In this document: one piece after another, positions 1 to 8,749 of the stretch
Position numbering within the stretch: the stretch's first letter is position 1
How the letters are laid out: every line of letters begins with the position of its first letter
Source: Nocardioides sp. Root190
GTDB lineage: Bacteria; Actinomycetota; Actinomycetes; Propionibacteriales; Nocardioidaceae
Assembly: GCF_001428565.1 (NCBI RefSeq)
Contig: NZ_LMIA01000014.1
Span: 141,366 to 205,365 of the forward strand
Length of the DNA stretch: 64,000 bases
Direction of reading: 5' to 3'
Translations under genes and position numbers: made by a program
The notes under the pieces: generated by a model
Seen by the model: only the letters and a program-made list of their open reading frames with translations
Told to the model about the DNA's origin: nothing
The model's database searches: none

Positions 1-549
1 CTGACGGCGTACCGGATGCTCTACACGCAGGGCGCCCTCAAGGCCGGCGACACGGTGCTGGTGCAGGGCGCCGGTGGTGGTGTCGCGACCGCACTCATCG
101 CGCTCGCCCGCGCCGGTGGTCTGCGGGTCCTCGCGACCAGTCGTGACGAGGCCAAGCGGGCCAAGGCCCTCGAGCTCGGCGCGCACGAGGTGTTCGAGTC
201 CGGTGCCCGCCTCCCCGGCAAGGTCGACGCCGTCATGGAGACCGTCGGCAAGGCGACCTGGTCGCACTCGGTCCGTGCCCTGCGACCGGGCGGCAAGCTC
301 GTCGTCTCCGGCACCACCTCGGGCCCCGACCTCGACGACGCCGAGCTGACCCGGATCTTCTTCCTCCAGCTCAGCGTCATCGGTTCGACGATGGGCAACC
401 GCAGCGAGCTGGCCAGCCTGGTCACCCTGCTCGACAGCACCGGTGTGCGCCCCGTCATCGACCGGGTGCTGCCGATGACCGAGGCGCGCGACGGGTTCGC
501 CGCGATGGCATCGGGCGACGTCTTCGGAAAGATCGTCTTCACGCGCTGA
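1..549 (+). CDS. Zinc-binding dehydrogenase / quinone oxidoreductase family, C-terminal part (5' truncated by window)
   Basis: The frame is open from base 1, so the start lies upstream; 182 residues and the stop are visible. A Rossmann NAD(P)-binding segment begins near residue 20 with the glycine-rich GAGGGVATALIALA pattern. It is followed by a strand ending LATSRDEAKRAKALELGA, typical of the cofactor-binding half of MDR-superfamily quinone oxidoreductases. The visible half shows no catalytic zinc ligands, and no substrate can be assigned. The gene ends about 240 bases before the next, a transporter on the same strand. The intervening bases (550-792) hold one A+T-rich patch near 586-596 but no convincing promoter or gene. 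Confidence 0.85.
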   Translation: MTAYRMLYTQGALKAGDTVLVQGAGGGVATALIALARAGGLRVLATSRDEAKRAKALELGAHEVFESGARLPGKVDAVMETVGKATWSHSVRALRPGGKLVVSGTTSGPDLDDAELTRIFFLQLSVIGSTMGNRSELASLVTLLDSTGVRPVIDRVLPMTEARDGFAAMASGDVFGKIVFTR

Positions 550-792
550 GCGGGGGCGCCGGGGGGCGTCTCGGTGACGGTTCGGCAAAAATAATGGTTC
601 GCGGGAATGCGCGGCCGTGGTGGACGATTGAGCCCTGAGAGTGCTGCGGGCCTCAACGATGAGTTTTCCCGTCGTGCGTTGTCGAAATGGTGTCGGCTCG
701 TTCGTGGAACTGGTGAAGCGAGGGCCGCCCGATTCGTCCGGCACCCCTGGTCGGCCACCGCTGGACCATGCCACCAACTGACAGGAACCGTC

Positions 793-2319
793 ATGACTGC
801 GCCCACCGGGCCCACCGAGACCGGCGAGATCGCCGAGTTCGAGCAGGAGTTCAGCAGCGCCCAGGCGACGCCGGGCCGCACCCCGCTCGTCATCAAGCTC
901 CTCGTGGCCGCGACCTTCGTCGTGATCCTCAACGAGACGACACTGGTCAACGCCGTCCCGACGTTGATGACCGACTTCTCCATCAGCGAGACCACCGCCC
1001 AGTGGTCGCTCACGGTCTTCATGCTCACGATGGCGGCCGTCATCCCGGTCACCGGCTGGTTCCTGCAGCGGGTGCCCACGCGTACGGCGTACGCGACGGC
1101 CATGATCACGTTCAGCGTCGGGACGCTCGTCGCGGCAGTGGCGCCGAGCTTCGGAGCGCTGCTCGTCGGCCGGGTGATCCAGGCGGGCGGCACGGCCGTC
1201 ATGATGCCGCTGCTGATGACCACCCTGATGACCGTGGTGGCCGCCGAGGACCGTGGCCGCGTGATGGGACAGGTCACCCTGGCGATGTCCTGCGCCCCGG
1301 CGCTCGGCCCCACGGTCTCCGGTGTGTTGCTGCACTTCGGTCCGTGGCGCCTGATCTTCGCGGTGATGCTCCCGATCGCGATGCTGGTCGGCTTCTTCGG
1401 TTTCCGCAATCTCGAGAACGTCGGTGAGTCGACTCGTACGCCGGTCAGCTGGCTGAGCGTCGTGCTCGCAGCCGTCGGCTTCAGCAGCTTCGTCTACGGG
1501 CTCAGCCTGGTGGGCGGCGACGGCCTCGACCTGGCCGTGGGTGCCCTGTCCGTGAGCCTCGGTGCGACGGCGGCGCCCATCGCCTTCATCGGCGCCGGTG
1601 TGCTGCTGGTCGCCGGTTTCGCGGCCTACCAGATCGTGCTCCAGCGCTCCGAGCGGCCGTTGCTGGACCTGCGTACGCTGCGCCACCGCAACTTCGCCGT
1701 GTCACTGGTGCTGATGTCGGCGGGCTTCATGGCCTTCCTCGGCTCGATGATCCTGCTGCCGCTCTACCTGCAGAACCTGCGGGGGCTCTCTGAGCTCGAG
1801 ACCGGTCTGCTCGTCATGCCGGGTGGCCTGGCGATGGGTCTGCTCGGCCCGCAGGTCGGCAAGATCTACGACCGGATCGGCTCGCGGCCCTTGGTCATCC
1901 CGGGCTCGATCGCGATGGTCGCGCTGCTGTTCGGCCTGAGCCGGATCGGCGTCGAAACGCCGTACGCGCTGATCCTCGCCCTGCACGTGGCGCTGATGGC
2001 GAGCCTGGCGATGATCTTCACGCCGGTCTTCACCATCGGTCTGGGCGACCTCGCCCCGCACCTGTACTCCCACGGCAGCTCGCTGCTCGGCACGCTCCAG
2101 CAGGTCGCCGGTGCCGTCGGTACTGCGCTCCTGGTCGTGATCATGACGAACCGGACCGAGGACCTCGCCACGTCCGGCGCCAGTGACGCCGATGCGTTCA
2201 TGGGTGGCCTGCAGTGGGCCTTCACCGCCGGTGCTGTGATCGGTGTCGTGGTGGTCGCGATGGCGCTGTTGCTGCCGTCGAAGGTCGAGGCTCCTGAAGG
2301 GGCTGTGGTCGGGCACTGA
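793..2319 (+). CDS. MFS transporter, DHA2 (EmrB/QacA-like, 14-helix) family
   Basis: This is a 508-residue integral membrane protein of the major facilitator superfamily, probably a proton-driven drug or metabolite exporter. About 14 hydrophobic segments are visible. Between helices 2 and 3 is the family motif GWFLQRVPTRTAYATAM, and helix 5 carries the antiporter-type ALGPTVSGVLL motif. I chose the ATG at 793 because it follows AGGAAC at usable spacing and gives a short cytoplasmic leader. The frame stays open to 607, but that N-terminus would be basic, non-membrane and unlike the family. The substrate cannot be read from sequence. A strong hairpin follows directly after the stop. Confidence 0.88.
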   Translation: MTAPTGPTETGEIAEFEQEFSSAQATPGRTPLVIKLLVAATFVVILNETTLVNAVPTLMTDFSISETTAQWSLTVFMLTMAAVIPVTGWFLQRVPTRTAYATAMITFSVGTLVAAVAPSFGALLVGRVIQAGGTAVMMPLLMTTLMTVVAAEDRGRVMGQVTLAMSCAPALGPTVSGVLLHFGPWRLIFAVMLPIAMLVGFFGFRNLENVGESTRTPVSWLSVVLAAVGFSSFVYGLSLVGGDGLDLAVGALSVSLGATAAPIAFIGAGVLLVAGFAAYQIVLQRSERPLLDLRTLRHRNFAVSLVLMSAGFMAFLGSMILLPLYLQNLRGLSELETGLLVMPGGLAMGLLGPQVGKIYDRIGSRPLVIPGSIAMVALLFGLSRIGVETPYALILALHVALMASLAMIFTPVFTIGLGDLAPHLYSHGSSLLGTLQQVAGAVGTALLVVIMTNRTEDLATSGASDADAFMGGLQWAFTAGAVIGVVVVAMALLLPSKVEAPEGAVVGH

Positions 2320-2325
2320 GCTCGG

Positions 2326-2361
2326 GTGCAGGAATCCCCGCCGAGGCGGGGATTCCTGCAC
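2326..2361. terminator. Perfect 17-bp inverted repeat, probable bidirectional terminator
   Basis: Arms 2326-2342 and 2345-2361 are exact reverse complements separated by GA. The element sits between the convergent MFS gene and the hydrolase. No U-run is present, so termination is inferred from position and stem strength. Confidence 0.7.
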
Positions 2362-2364
2362 TTA

Positions 2365-2408
2365 CTGACGGTTGCAACCGTCAGGAAGCGCCAGCAACCG
2401 TCAAGAAG
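2365..2408. repeat. 20-bp perfect palindrome plus a 15-base near-direct repeat
   Basis: Positions 2365-2384 read CTGACGGTTGCAACCGTCAG, a perfect palindrome. Its right half and following bases (2374-2388) recur with one mismatch at 2394-2408, a period of 20. The second copy overlaps the last codons of the hydrolase gene. Function unknown; a regulator site or terminator remnant are both possible. Confidence 0.6.
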
Positions 2409-3591
2409 TGATGCCGATGGCGGTGAGGGTCGCCGACGACAGGAACTCGTCCATCAGCGGCCAGCTCTGCGCCGCAGCGCGGGGGCCGGCGACCAGGCCG
2501 AGGTGGCTCAGCCCGTCGGCAGCCGCATAGCGCGCGCCGGGGACGACGTCGGCGCCGGCGCGCACGGCCGGACCGTCGGCGATGTTGTCGGTCTCGCTGC
2601 CGATGAACAGCACCCGGGTGCGTACGTCGGCCAGGCGCACCTCGCGACCGCGCCCGAGCCGGACCGTGCCCGCGGCCAGCTCGTTGCGGGCCATCAGGCG
2701 GGTGTGGATCTGGTGGTAGGCGCGCCCGGGGTAGCCCGGCATCTCGGCGATGAAGCCGTCGATGGCGGTCGTGCGGGCGAGCGCCTCGGTGTCGAGGATG
2801 TTGCGCGCCAGGTGGAGCGCCTTGGTGAGCTCCCGCTTCGGTGCCATGGCGCGGTAGCTCGCGCGCACGAGGTGGCGGGGCACGCCTCCGAGCGCGGCGG
2901 TGGGCACGGTGACCGCGCGTGAACCGAGGAGGCGGTCGGCCGCGATGAGCGGTTGCACGGCTGGGATCAGCGAGTAGTCGATCGGCGTCCCGAAGGCCGT
3001 GAGGGAGGCGATCGGCAGGTCGGGGTGCGCCGCCGCGGTCAGCAGGCTGATCGTGCCGCCGAGCGACCAGCCGACGAGGTCGACGCCGTCGACAGGAAGG
3101 CCTGCCTCCGCGTGGTCGGCCAGGACGGCGTGGATGGCCGTGGGCAGGATGTCGTCGATCCAGGTCTCGAAGCCCATCGCACGGTCGGCGAAGGTGATCT
3201 GCCCGTAGTCGAGGTGGTACGTCGACCTGCCGGACTCGAGCAGGTGGGCGGCCAGGCTCTGGCCGGGGCGCAGGTCGAAGCAACGGGCGGACACGGCGAG
3301 GGGCGGCACGAGGAGCACCGGTCGCTCGGCGGTGGCCGGCGTGGTCCGGTCGAAGCGGGACAGGCACCGGTGGGGCGCGTCGCTGAGGACCGTGGCCGGC
3401 AGGCCGTCGTACTGCTCGACGCCGGCGCCGAGGGGCGAGATCGCCCAGGCGTTGCGGGCGGCGGTCGACACGGTGGTCGACAGGGCGGTGGTCAGGGGCG
3501 GAGCTTCGTTCTGCACCGCGCCATGCTGACTGCTCGTCCGGGCCGCGTCCACCAAACGTGACGAGGCCGACGTGGTGTCAGGGATCGACAC
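2401..3591 (-). CDS. Alpha/beta hydrolase, PHA-synthase/depolymerase-like fold
   Basis: A 396-residue protein with the hydrolase segment VLLVPPLAVSARCFDL (oxyanion region) and a nucleophile elbow GWSLGG with Ser176. The layout resembles the PhaC-like branch of the alpha/beta hydrolases, but the nucleophile is Ser rather than the Cys of true polyhydroxyalkanoate synthases, so an esterase or thioesterase activity is likelier. It follows the TetR gene by 18 bases on the same strand, so the two are probably co-transcribed. This links it to the lipid-desaturation locus. The start is the GTG at 3591; a second GTG at 3516 would remove 25 low-complexity residues and is a real alternative. Confidence 0.75.
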   Translation of the reverse strand: MSIPDTTSASSRLVDAARTSSQHGAVQNEAPPLTTALSTTVSTAARNAWAISPLGAGVEQYDGLPATVLSDAPHRCLSRFDRTTPATAERPVLLVPPLAVSARCFDLRPGQSLAAHLLESGRSTYHLDYGQITFADRAMGFETWIDDILPTAIHAVLADHAEAGLPVDGVDLVGWSLGGTISLLTAAAHPDLPIASLTAFGTPIDYSLIPAVQPLIAADRLLGSRAVTVPTAALGGVPRHLVRASYRAMAPKRELTKALHLARNILDTEALARTTAIDGFIAEMPGYPGRAYHQIHTRLMARNELAAGTVRLGRGREVRLADVRTRVLFIGSETDNIADGPAVRAGADVVPGARYAAADGLSHLGLVAGPRAAAQSWPLMDEFLSSATLTAIGITS

Positions 3592-3609
3592 CTGTGGGTG
3601 GAACGGGCC

Positions 3610-4230
3610 TCAGGAGGAGCGCCAGTTCATCGCACCGATCACCATCATCCGCAGGTGCGCACGGGCCATGTCCGCGATCTGCTGCTCGGCGGCCGGGTCC
3701 TCGGCGGCGGCGATGAGTCGCTCGGCCGTGGTCACCATCGCGCCGACGATCAGCGAGGAGAGGATCTGCAGGTCCTGCTCGGACCAGCGATCGGTGCCGG
3801 GCAGGTGGGCCAGGTCGATCGACAGCTCGTGCTCCGCCAGGCCGATGCCGTGGGCGATCGCTGCCCGGACCTGCGGCGGGCCGGCGAAGCGTTCGCGGGC
3901 GATGAACCCGAAGTGCGGGTGGTGGCGGCCGACCTGCTCGACCAGGACAGCGACGGAGCCGTCGATGATCGATCGGAAGTCGACGCCGGCGGGCTTGCGG
4001 AGCTCGCGCAGCAGGGCGCGCAGGGAGTCGAGGGACTCCTCGACCAGGGCGAGCCCGAGGTCCTCGATCGAGGGGAAGTGCCGGTAGAAGGCGGTGGGCA
4101 CGATGCCGACCTCCTTCGCGACCTGGCGCAGGGACAGCGCCACGAGTGCGGAGTCCTCGGAGAGCGCGAGCGCTGCGTCGAGGATGGCGCGACGGGTTCG
4201 CTCCTTCTGCTCGAGGCGGGCGCCGGTCAT
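3610..4230 (-). CDS. TetR-family regulator of the adjacent desaturase locus
   Basis: A 206-residue repressor-type protein. The N-terminal helix-turn-helix is plain: RTRRAILDAALALSEDSAL, then LSLRQVAKEVGIVPTAFYRHF. The rest is the helical ligand domain. It is divergent from a reductase-desaturase pair with a palindromic operator between them. That matches the arrangement of TetR regulators of acyl-desaturase genes (DesT in Pseudomonas, MadR in mycobacteria), which sense acyl-CoA. Ligand and target are inferred from context. The ATG at 4230 is preceded, on its own strand, by TAGGAT and then six bases, so the mRNA is probably leaderless. Confidence 0.82.
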   Translation of the reverse strand: MTGARLEQKERTRRAILDAALALSEDSALVALSLRQVAKEVGIVPTAFYRHFPSIEDLGLALVEESLDSLRALLRELRKPAGVDFRSIIDGSVAVLVEQVGRHHPHFGFIARERFAGPPQVRAAIAHGIGLAEHELSIDLAHLPGTDRWSEQDLQILSSLIVGAMVTTAERLIAAAEDPAAEQQIADMARAHLRMMVIGAMNWRSS

Positions 4231-4309
4231 ACCCGCATCCTACCTTCGGTGAACATGTGTGCACTGTCACGGTGCGTGGTCGTTGACCGCGGCGGGGGCG
4301 GGAGGAGAG

Positions 4310-4339
4310 AGTTTGGGTGTACAGACGTACACCCAAACT
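4310..4339. promoter_or_regulatory. 30-bp palindromic operator upstream of the reductase-desaturase genes
   Basis: Exact 13-base arms, agtttgggtgtac and gtacacccaaact, are separated by AGAC. It ends 18 bases before the reductase ATG and 6 before its Shine-Dalgarno GAAGGAGG. Symmetry and position between a TetR gene and its likely targets make it the probable TetR operator. Bases 4256-4270 upstream (TGTGT, six bases, TCAC) also weakly resemble a CRP-family site. Confidence 0.75.
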
Positions 4340-4357
4340 TCCACCGAAGGAGGCGCG

Positions 4358-5533
4358 ATGTCCGCGCTCATCTCCGAACCGGCGGCCCGCACCACCCGCC
4401 CGGTCGGCGGCGGCCCCGTGGGCCTGCTGCTGCGCTCACGTCTCGTGACCGCGCTCGCCAGCCCGCACGGCGTCGACAGCTACCTCGAACGCTTCAACCC
4501 GATGTGGGCAGCGCACGACGTCCGCGCGAAGATCGTCTCGATCGAGCGTGAGACCGACGGCGCCGCGCCCGTCGCGACGATCACCCTCCAGCCGACCTCG
4601 ACCTGGCGCGGTCACCGCGCCGGCCAGCACGTCCTGGTCGGTGTCGAGATCCCCGGCATCTCCAAGAGGTTCACCCGCGCGTTCTCCATCTCCTCGGCCG
4701 CCTCGGGTCGGGGGGAGCAGATCACGCTCACCATCCGGGCCCACGACGAGGGCCAGGTCTCGGCGTACCTCGTCCGCGAGGCCCAGCCGGGCCAGATCCT
4801 GCACCTCAGCCAGGCGCAGGGCGAGTTCACCCTCGTCGAGAGCCCGGCCACCCCGACGATCAGCCGCCTGGTCTTCATCACCGGTGGTTCGGGGATCACG
4901 CCGGCCATGTCGATGATCCGCACGCTCCTGCGTGACGGCTACGAGCGCAACGGCGTGGCCCACGCGGGCCGCAAGGTGACCTTCCTCCACTTCGCGCGCA
5001 GCCCCGAGGACCAGATCTTCGCAACGGAGCTGGCCGCGATCGCGGAGGCCGACAACGGCATCGACGTGCACCTGCGCCACGGTGACCAGGTCTTCAGCGA
5101 GTTCGAGCTGCGTCGTCTGGTCCCGGACTTCAAGGACACCGACAGCTGGCTGTGCGGCCCTCCGGGGCTGGTGGAGCTCGTGAAGGCTGCGTACGACGGT
5201 GACGGCGAGGCGAACCCCCGCCTGCAGATGGAGTTCTTCAAGCCGTCCGTGGCTCGCGCGGCCCAGCCGGGCGAGGAGGTCGAGGGCGACATCGCCTTCA
5301 CCCGCTCCGGCAAGACCGTTGCGGCCTCGGGCGCGAGCCTGCTCGAGCAGGCCGAGGAGCTCGGCCTGAAGCCGGAGTTCGGCTGCCGGATGGGCATCTG
5401 CTTCTCCTGCACGCGCACCAAGACCGCCGGCACCGTCCGGAACATCCTGACCGGCGAGGAGTCCGCACTGCCGGACGAGGAGGTCCGCATCTGCGTGACC
5501 GCCGCCGCCGGTGACTGCCACATCGACCTGTGA
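4358..5533 (+). CDS. Ferredoxin reductase with FAD, NAD(P) and C-terminal [2Fe-2S] domains
   Basis: A 391-residue electron-transfer flavoprotein that most likely feeds electrons from NAD(P)H to the desaturase encoded next. Domain order: FAD-binding barrel with RAFSISS, a pyridine-nucleotide domain with ITGGSGITPAMSMIRTLL, and a plant-type [2Fe-2S] domain at the end with Cys spaced as CRMGICFSC and a final Cys in VRICVTAAAGDC. This order is that of the M. tuberculosis Rv3230c reductase that supports DesA3. The start at 4358 follows GAAGGAGG. An upstream in-frame extension to 4259 would run through the operator and is rejected. The desaturase start is 11 bases downstream. Confidence 0.9.
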   Translation: MSALISEPAARTTRPVGGGPVGLLLRSRLVTALASPHGVDSYLERFNPMWAAHDVRAKIVSIERETDGAAPVATITLQPTSTWRGHRAGQHVLVGVEIPGISKRFTRAFSISSAASGRGEQITLTIRAHDEGQVSAYLVREAQPGQILHLSQAQGEFTLVESPATPTISRLVFITGGSGITPAMSMIRTLLRDGYERNGVAHAGRKVTFLHFARSPEDQIFATELAAIAEADNGIDVHLRHGDQVFSEFELRRLVPDFKDTDSWLCGPPGLVELVKAAYDGDGEANPRLQMEFFKPSVARAAQPGEEVEGDIAFTRSGKTVAASGASLLEQAEELGLKPEFGCRMGICFSCTRTKTAGTVRNILTGEESALPDEEVRICVTAAAGDCHIDL

Positions 5534-5544
5534 GAGGACCGACC

Positions 5545-6726
5545 ATGACTGCCACGACTGCGAAGACCGCCACGAACGCGACCCCTGCCAACGCCGACGA
5601 GAAGCTCAGTCAGGAGAAGTATCACGGCCTGACGCACGCCGAGATCGACCAGCTCGGTGCCGAGCTCGACGCGCTGCGCCTCAAGGTGATCGCCGACCTG
5701 GGCGAGCCCGACGCGGAGTACCTCCGCAAGGTCGTCAAGGCCCAGCGCAGCTTCGAGATCGCCGGCCGCGCGATGTTCTACTTCCCGCCCGCCTGGCCGC
5801 TGGCCGTGGCCTCCCTGAGCGTGTCGAAGATCCTCGACAACATGGAGATCGGCCACAACGTGATGCACGGCCAGTACGACTGGATGGGTGACCCGTCGTT
5901 CAACTCCCGCCAGTTCGACTGGGACACGATGGCACCGGCCGAGAACTGGAAGTACGGCCACAACTACATGCACCACACCTACACCAACATCGTCGGCAAG
6001 GACCGCGACGTGGGCTACGGCATCCTCCGGATGGACGAGGACCAGAAGTGGCACCCGTACTACCTCGGCAACCCGCTGTGGGCCTTCCTGCTGATGACCT
6101 TCTTCGAGTGGGGTGTCGCCCTGCACGACCTGGAGACCGAAGAGGTCTTCGCCGGTCGCCGCAAGATGTTCGGTGGCGAGAACGCCCCGGTGTGGCGCCG
6201 GATCCGCAAGAAGATGGGCAAGCAGGTCCTCAAGGACTACGTGCTGTTCCCGGCGCTGACCGGCCCGTTCTTCCTGAGCACCCTCGCGGGCAACGCCACC
6301 GCCAACATCATCCGCAACATCTGGACCTTCAACATCATCTTCTGCGGCCACTTCCCGGCCGGTGTCGCCACCTTCACCGAGGAGGAGACCGAGAACGAGA
6401 CCCGCGGCCAGTGGTACCTGCGCCAGATGCTCGGCTCGGCCAACATCACCGGCAGCAAGCTGATGCACGTCATGAGCGGCAACCTGTCGCACCAGATCGA
6501 GCACCACCTGTTCCCGGACATCCCGGCGCGCCGCTACCCGGAGATGGCCGTCGAGGTCCAGGAGATCTGCGAGCGGTTCGGCCTGCCCTACAACAAGGGC
6601 CCGCTGCACACGCAGCTCTTCAGCGTGTTCCGCAAGATCGTCCGCCTCTCGTTCCCCGGCGGTACGTCGAAGGAGGCTCCGGTCACCGGCCCGAAGGCCG
6701 TGACCGAGGACTCGTTGGCAGCGTGA
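5545..6726 (+). CDS. Membrane fatty acid (acyl-CoA) desaturase
   Basis: A 393-residue di-iron membrane desaturase. All three histidine clusters are present: HNVMH (104-108), HNYMHH (139-144) and HQIEHH near residue 316, with the membrane segments between them. It probably introduces a double bond, by analogy delta-9, into saturated acyl-CoA using O2 and electrons from the reductase just upstream. Regiospecificity is inferred only from DesA3-like context. The start ATG at 5545 lies 11 bases after the reductase stop, preceded by GAGAGGACC. The two genes form one operon under the palindromic operator. Confidence 0.92.
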   Translation: MTATTAKTATNATPANADEKLSQEKYHGLTHAEIDQLGAELDALRLKVIADLGEPDAEYLRKVVKAQRSFEIAGRAMFYFPPAWPLAVASLSVSKILDNMEIGHNVMHGQYDWMGDPSFNSRQFDWDTMAPAENWKYGHNYMHHTYTNIVGKDRDVGYGILRMDEDQKWHPYYLGNPLWAFLLMTFFEWGVALHDLETEEVFAGRRKMFGGENAPVWRRIRKKMGKQVLKDYVLFPALTGPFFLSTLAGNATANIIRNIWTFNIIFCGHFPAGVATFTEEETENETRGQWYLRQMLGSANITGSKLMHVMSGNLSHQIEHHLFPDIPARRYPEMAVEVQEICERFGLPYNKGPLHTQLFSVFRKIVRLSFPGGTSKEAPVTGPKAVTEDSLAA

Positions 6727-6750
6727 CCCGACCTCGGGGAGACTGGCGCC

Positions 6751-7044
6751 ATGAGTGGACCTGACCACCTGAGCAAGGGCGAGATCGCCAAGGACGCCAT
6801 CCAGGCGGGCGCCGAGGCGGCTGCCACGGCGGTCGGCGAGGTCGCCACCATCCTGACCAAGGCCGTCGGCGACGTCGCCGCGGCCGTGGGTGGCTTCGCG
6901 ACCGAGGTCTTCGAGATCCGTGACTCGTCGCGCCGCGCGCTCGCCGAGCACGTCGCGCCGGCAGGGGCGAGCGAGCTGGAGCTCGACGTCGACCTGGATG
7001 CGGAGCCGACCGCGGAGCAGGGGGACGGGCCCGACCGGGCCTGA
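6751..7044 (+). CDS. Hypothetical 97-residue protein
   Basis: A small, Ala/Val-rich protein with an acidic tail. Residues 12-50 form a long amphipathic or weakly hydrophobic helix (AIQAGAEAAATAVGEVATI). The last 25 residues are rich in Asp and Glu. I do not recognise a family. It starts 24 bases after the desaturase stop, preceded by GGGGAGA, so it may be the third gene of that operon. Phasin-like or membrane-associated roles are possible but not supported by any motif. It ends three bases before the convergent ptsI stop. Confidence 0.6.
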   Translation: MSGPDHLSKGEIAKDAIQAGAEAAATAVGEVATILTKAVGDVAAAVGGFATEVFEIRDSSRRALAEHVAPAGASELELDVDLDAEPTAEQGDGPDRA

Positions 7045-7047
7045 TCC

Positions 7048-8724
7048 TCAGCCGACGGCAACGACCATGAGCGCGGCCTCGCGCGCTGCGGAGGGATTCG
7101 CAGCCGCGAGAGCCGCGTTCGCCATTTCCCGGCACTGCTCCAGGCTCACTCCTGCGAGCCTCGCGCCCACCGGACGGACTGCTGCCGCGGCCATGGACAG
7201 GGACGTGATGCCGAGCCCGACCAGCACGCACGCGAGCAGCGGATCGGCAGCGGCCTCCCCGCACACCCCGACCGGCTTGCCGGCACGCTGACCGGCGGCA
7301 GCGGTCAACGCGACCAGCTGCAGCACGGCGGGCTGCCACGGGTCCGTGAGGTGCGCGAGGTCGCTGGCCATGCGGTCGGCCGCCATCGTGTACTGCGTGA
7401 GGTCGTTGGTGCCGATGGACAGGAAGTCGACCTCGGCGAGCATCCGGTCGGCCAGGAGCGCCGCGCTGGGCACCTCCACCATGACGCCGGCGACCAGGCC
7501 GCGGGAGCGTACGGCGGCGGCGAAGTCGCGTGCCTCGTCGACCGTGGCGACCATCGGTGCCATCACCCAGGTCGAGGTGCCGGTGCGGTTCGCCGCGTCG
7601 GCGATCGCGTCGAGCTGCCGGTCGAGCAGGCCGTGGTCGGTGAAGGAGAGGCGCAGCCCGCGCACGCCGAGGGCGGGGTTCTCCTCGTCGGGATGGGTCG
7701 CGAACGCGATCGGCTTGTCGGAGCCCGCATCGAGCGTGCGCACCACCACGTGGCGGTCCTCGCCGTGGAACGGAGCCAGCACGCCTGCATAGAGGTCGGC
7801 CTGCTCCTCGACGCTCGGCTCGCTCTCGCGGTCCAGGAAGCTGAGCTCGGTGCGGAAGAGTCCGACGCCGCTGACCGGTCCGTCCGCGGCAGCGGTCGCG
7901 GAGGCGACGTCCGCGACGTTGGCCAGCAGCTTGACCGGGTGATCGTCGGAGGTACGGCCGGGGCCGCTCCAGCGCGCGAGTGCTGCGCGGTCGGTGACGT
8001 CCTGCTGGACCCGGGCGGCGGCCTCTGCGGCGTCGGGATCCAGCTGGACGGCCCCGGTCGCGCCGTCGACGAGCAGCGTCCGGCCCTCGGCCGCGGCCAC
8101 GATCCCCGTCGCGCCGACGACGCACGGGATGCCCAGCTGGCGGGCGATGATCGCGGTGTGGCTGGTCGGTCCGCCGCGTTCGGTGACCAGCGCGACGACC
8201 TGCTGCGGGTCGAGTCCGGCGGTGTCCGCCGGGGCCAGGTCGGTCGCGACCAGGACGACCGGTCCGGTGCCGAGCGAGACGCCCGGCTCGGGCTCGCCGA
8301 CCAGGCGCGCCATCACCCGGGTGCGGATGTCGCGCAGGTCGGTCACCCGCTCGGCCATCAGTCCGCCCATGCCGGTGAACACGGTCACGAACTGCTCGAC
8401 GGCGTGGTCCACCGCCGGGAGCAGGGTCTCGCCGGAGCGGAGGTTCTTGCGCACCGCGGAGCGCAGCCCTCGATCGGTCGCGAGTCCCGCGCTCGCGGTG
8501 AGGACGCCGGCCGTGGCGCCGTCGGCCGCGGCCGCCTTGGCGCGGAAGCCCTCGGCGACGGTGGCGACCGCTGCGTCGTACGCCGCGAGCGCCTGGTCGT
8601 CGTCGGCGTGTCCGCCGTCGCCGTACCTGCTGATCGCTTCGGGGGAGACGTCGGAGACGGTGACCCGGGCCGGCCCGAGGGCCAGGCCGGGGACGACCGG
8701 AGTGCCGTGGATCGTGGTGACCAT
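7048..8724 (-). CDS. ptsI: Phosphoenolpyruvate-protein phosphotransferase (PTS Enzyme I)
   Basis: Cytoplasmic enzyme that takes phosphate from phosphoenolpyruvate and passes it to HPr. With the start at 8724 it has 558 residues, and the phosphorylated histidine in GGPTSHTAIIARQ falls at residue 189, the same number as in E. coli EI. The PEP-binding barrel shows LFRTELSFLDRE, VEVPSAALLADRM and IGTNDLTQYTMAADR. The catalytic Cys is in GVCGEAAADP. A GTG at 8730 is in frame, but TAGCGT then six bases precede the ATG at 8724, which fits a leaderless transcript. It is divergent from fruR, so the fructose regulator probably controls both sides. Confidence 0.93.
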   Translation of the reverse strand: MVTTIHGTPVVPGLALGPARVTVSDVSPEAISRYGDGGHADDDQALAAYDAAVATVAEGFRAKAAAADGATAGVLTASAGLATDRGLRSAVRKNLRSGETLLPAVDHAVEQFVTVFTGMGGLMAERVTDLRDIRTRVMARLVGEPEPGVSLGTGPVVLVATDLAPADTAGLDPQQVVALVTERGGPTSHTAIIARQLGIPCVVGATGIVAAAEGRTLLVDGATGAVQLDPDAAEAAARVQQDVTDRAALARWSGPGRTSDDHPVKLLANVADVASATAAADGPVSGVGLFRTELSFLDRESEPSVEEQADLYAGVLAPFHGEDRHVVVRTLDAGSDKPIAFATHPDEENPALGVRGLRLSFTDHGLLDRQLDAIADAANRTGTSTWVMAPMVATVDEARDFAAAVRSRGLVAGVMVEVPSAALLADRMLAEVDFLSIGTNDLTQYTMAADRMASDLAHLTDPWQPAVLQLVALTAAAGQRAGKPVGVCGEAAADPLLACVLVGLGITSLSMAAAAVRPVGARLAGVSLEQCREMANAALAAANPSAAREAALMVVAVG

Positions 8725-8749
8725 GCTCACACGCTAACCGGCCCGGGCC

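Noticed and set aside
607..792. N-terminal extension of the MFS transporter
   Set aside because: The extra 62 residues are basic and non-hydrophobic, unlike the family, and the ATG at 793 has a ribosome-binding sequence.
3574..3592. Small inverted repeat GGTGTC...GACACC at the hydrolase start
   Set aside because: Six-base arms at this composition are expected by chance, and they lie in the first codons.
4256..4270. CRP-like site TGTGTGCACTGTCAC upstream of the desaturase operator
   Set aside because: It matches only 8 of 10 fixed positions and overlaps the TetR gene promoter; kept as a note only.
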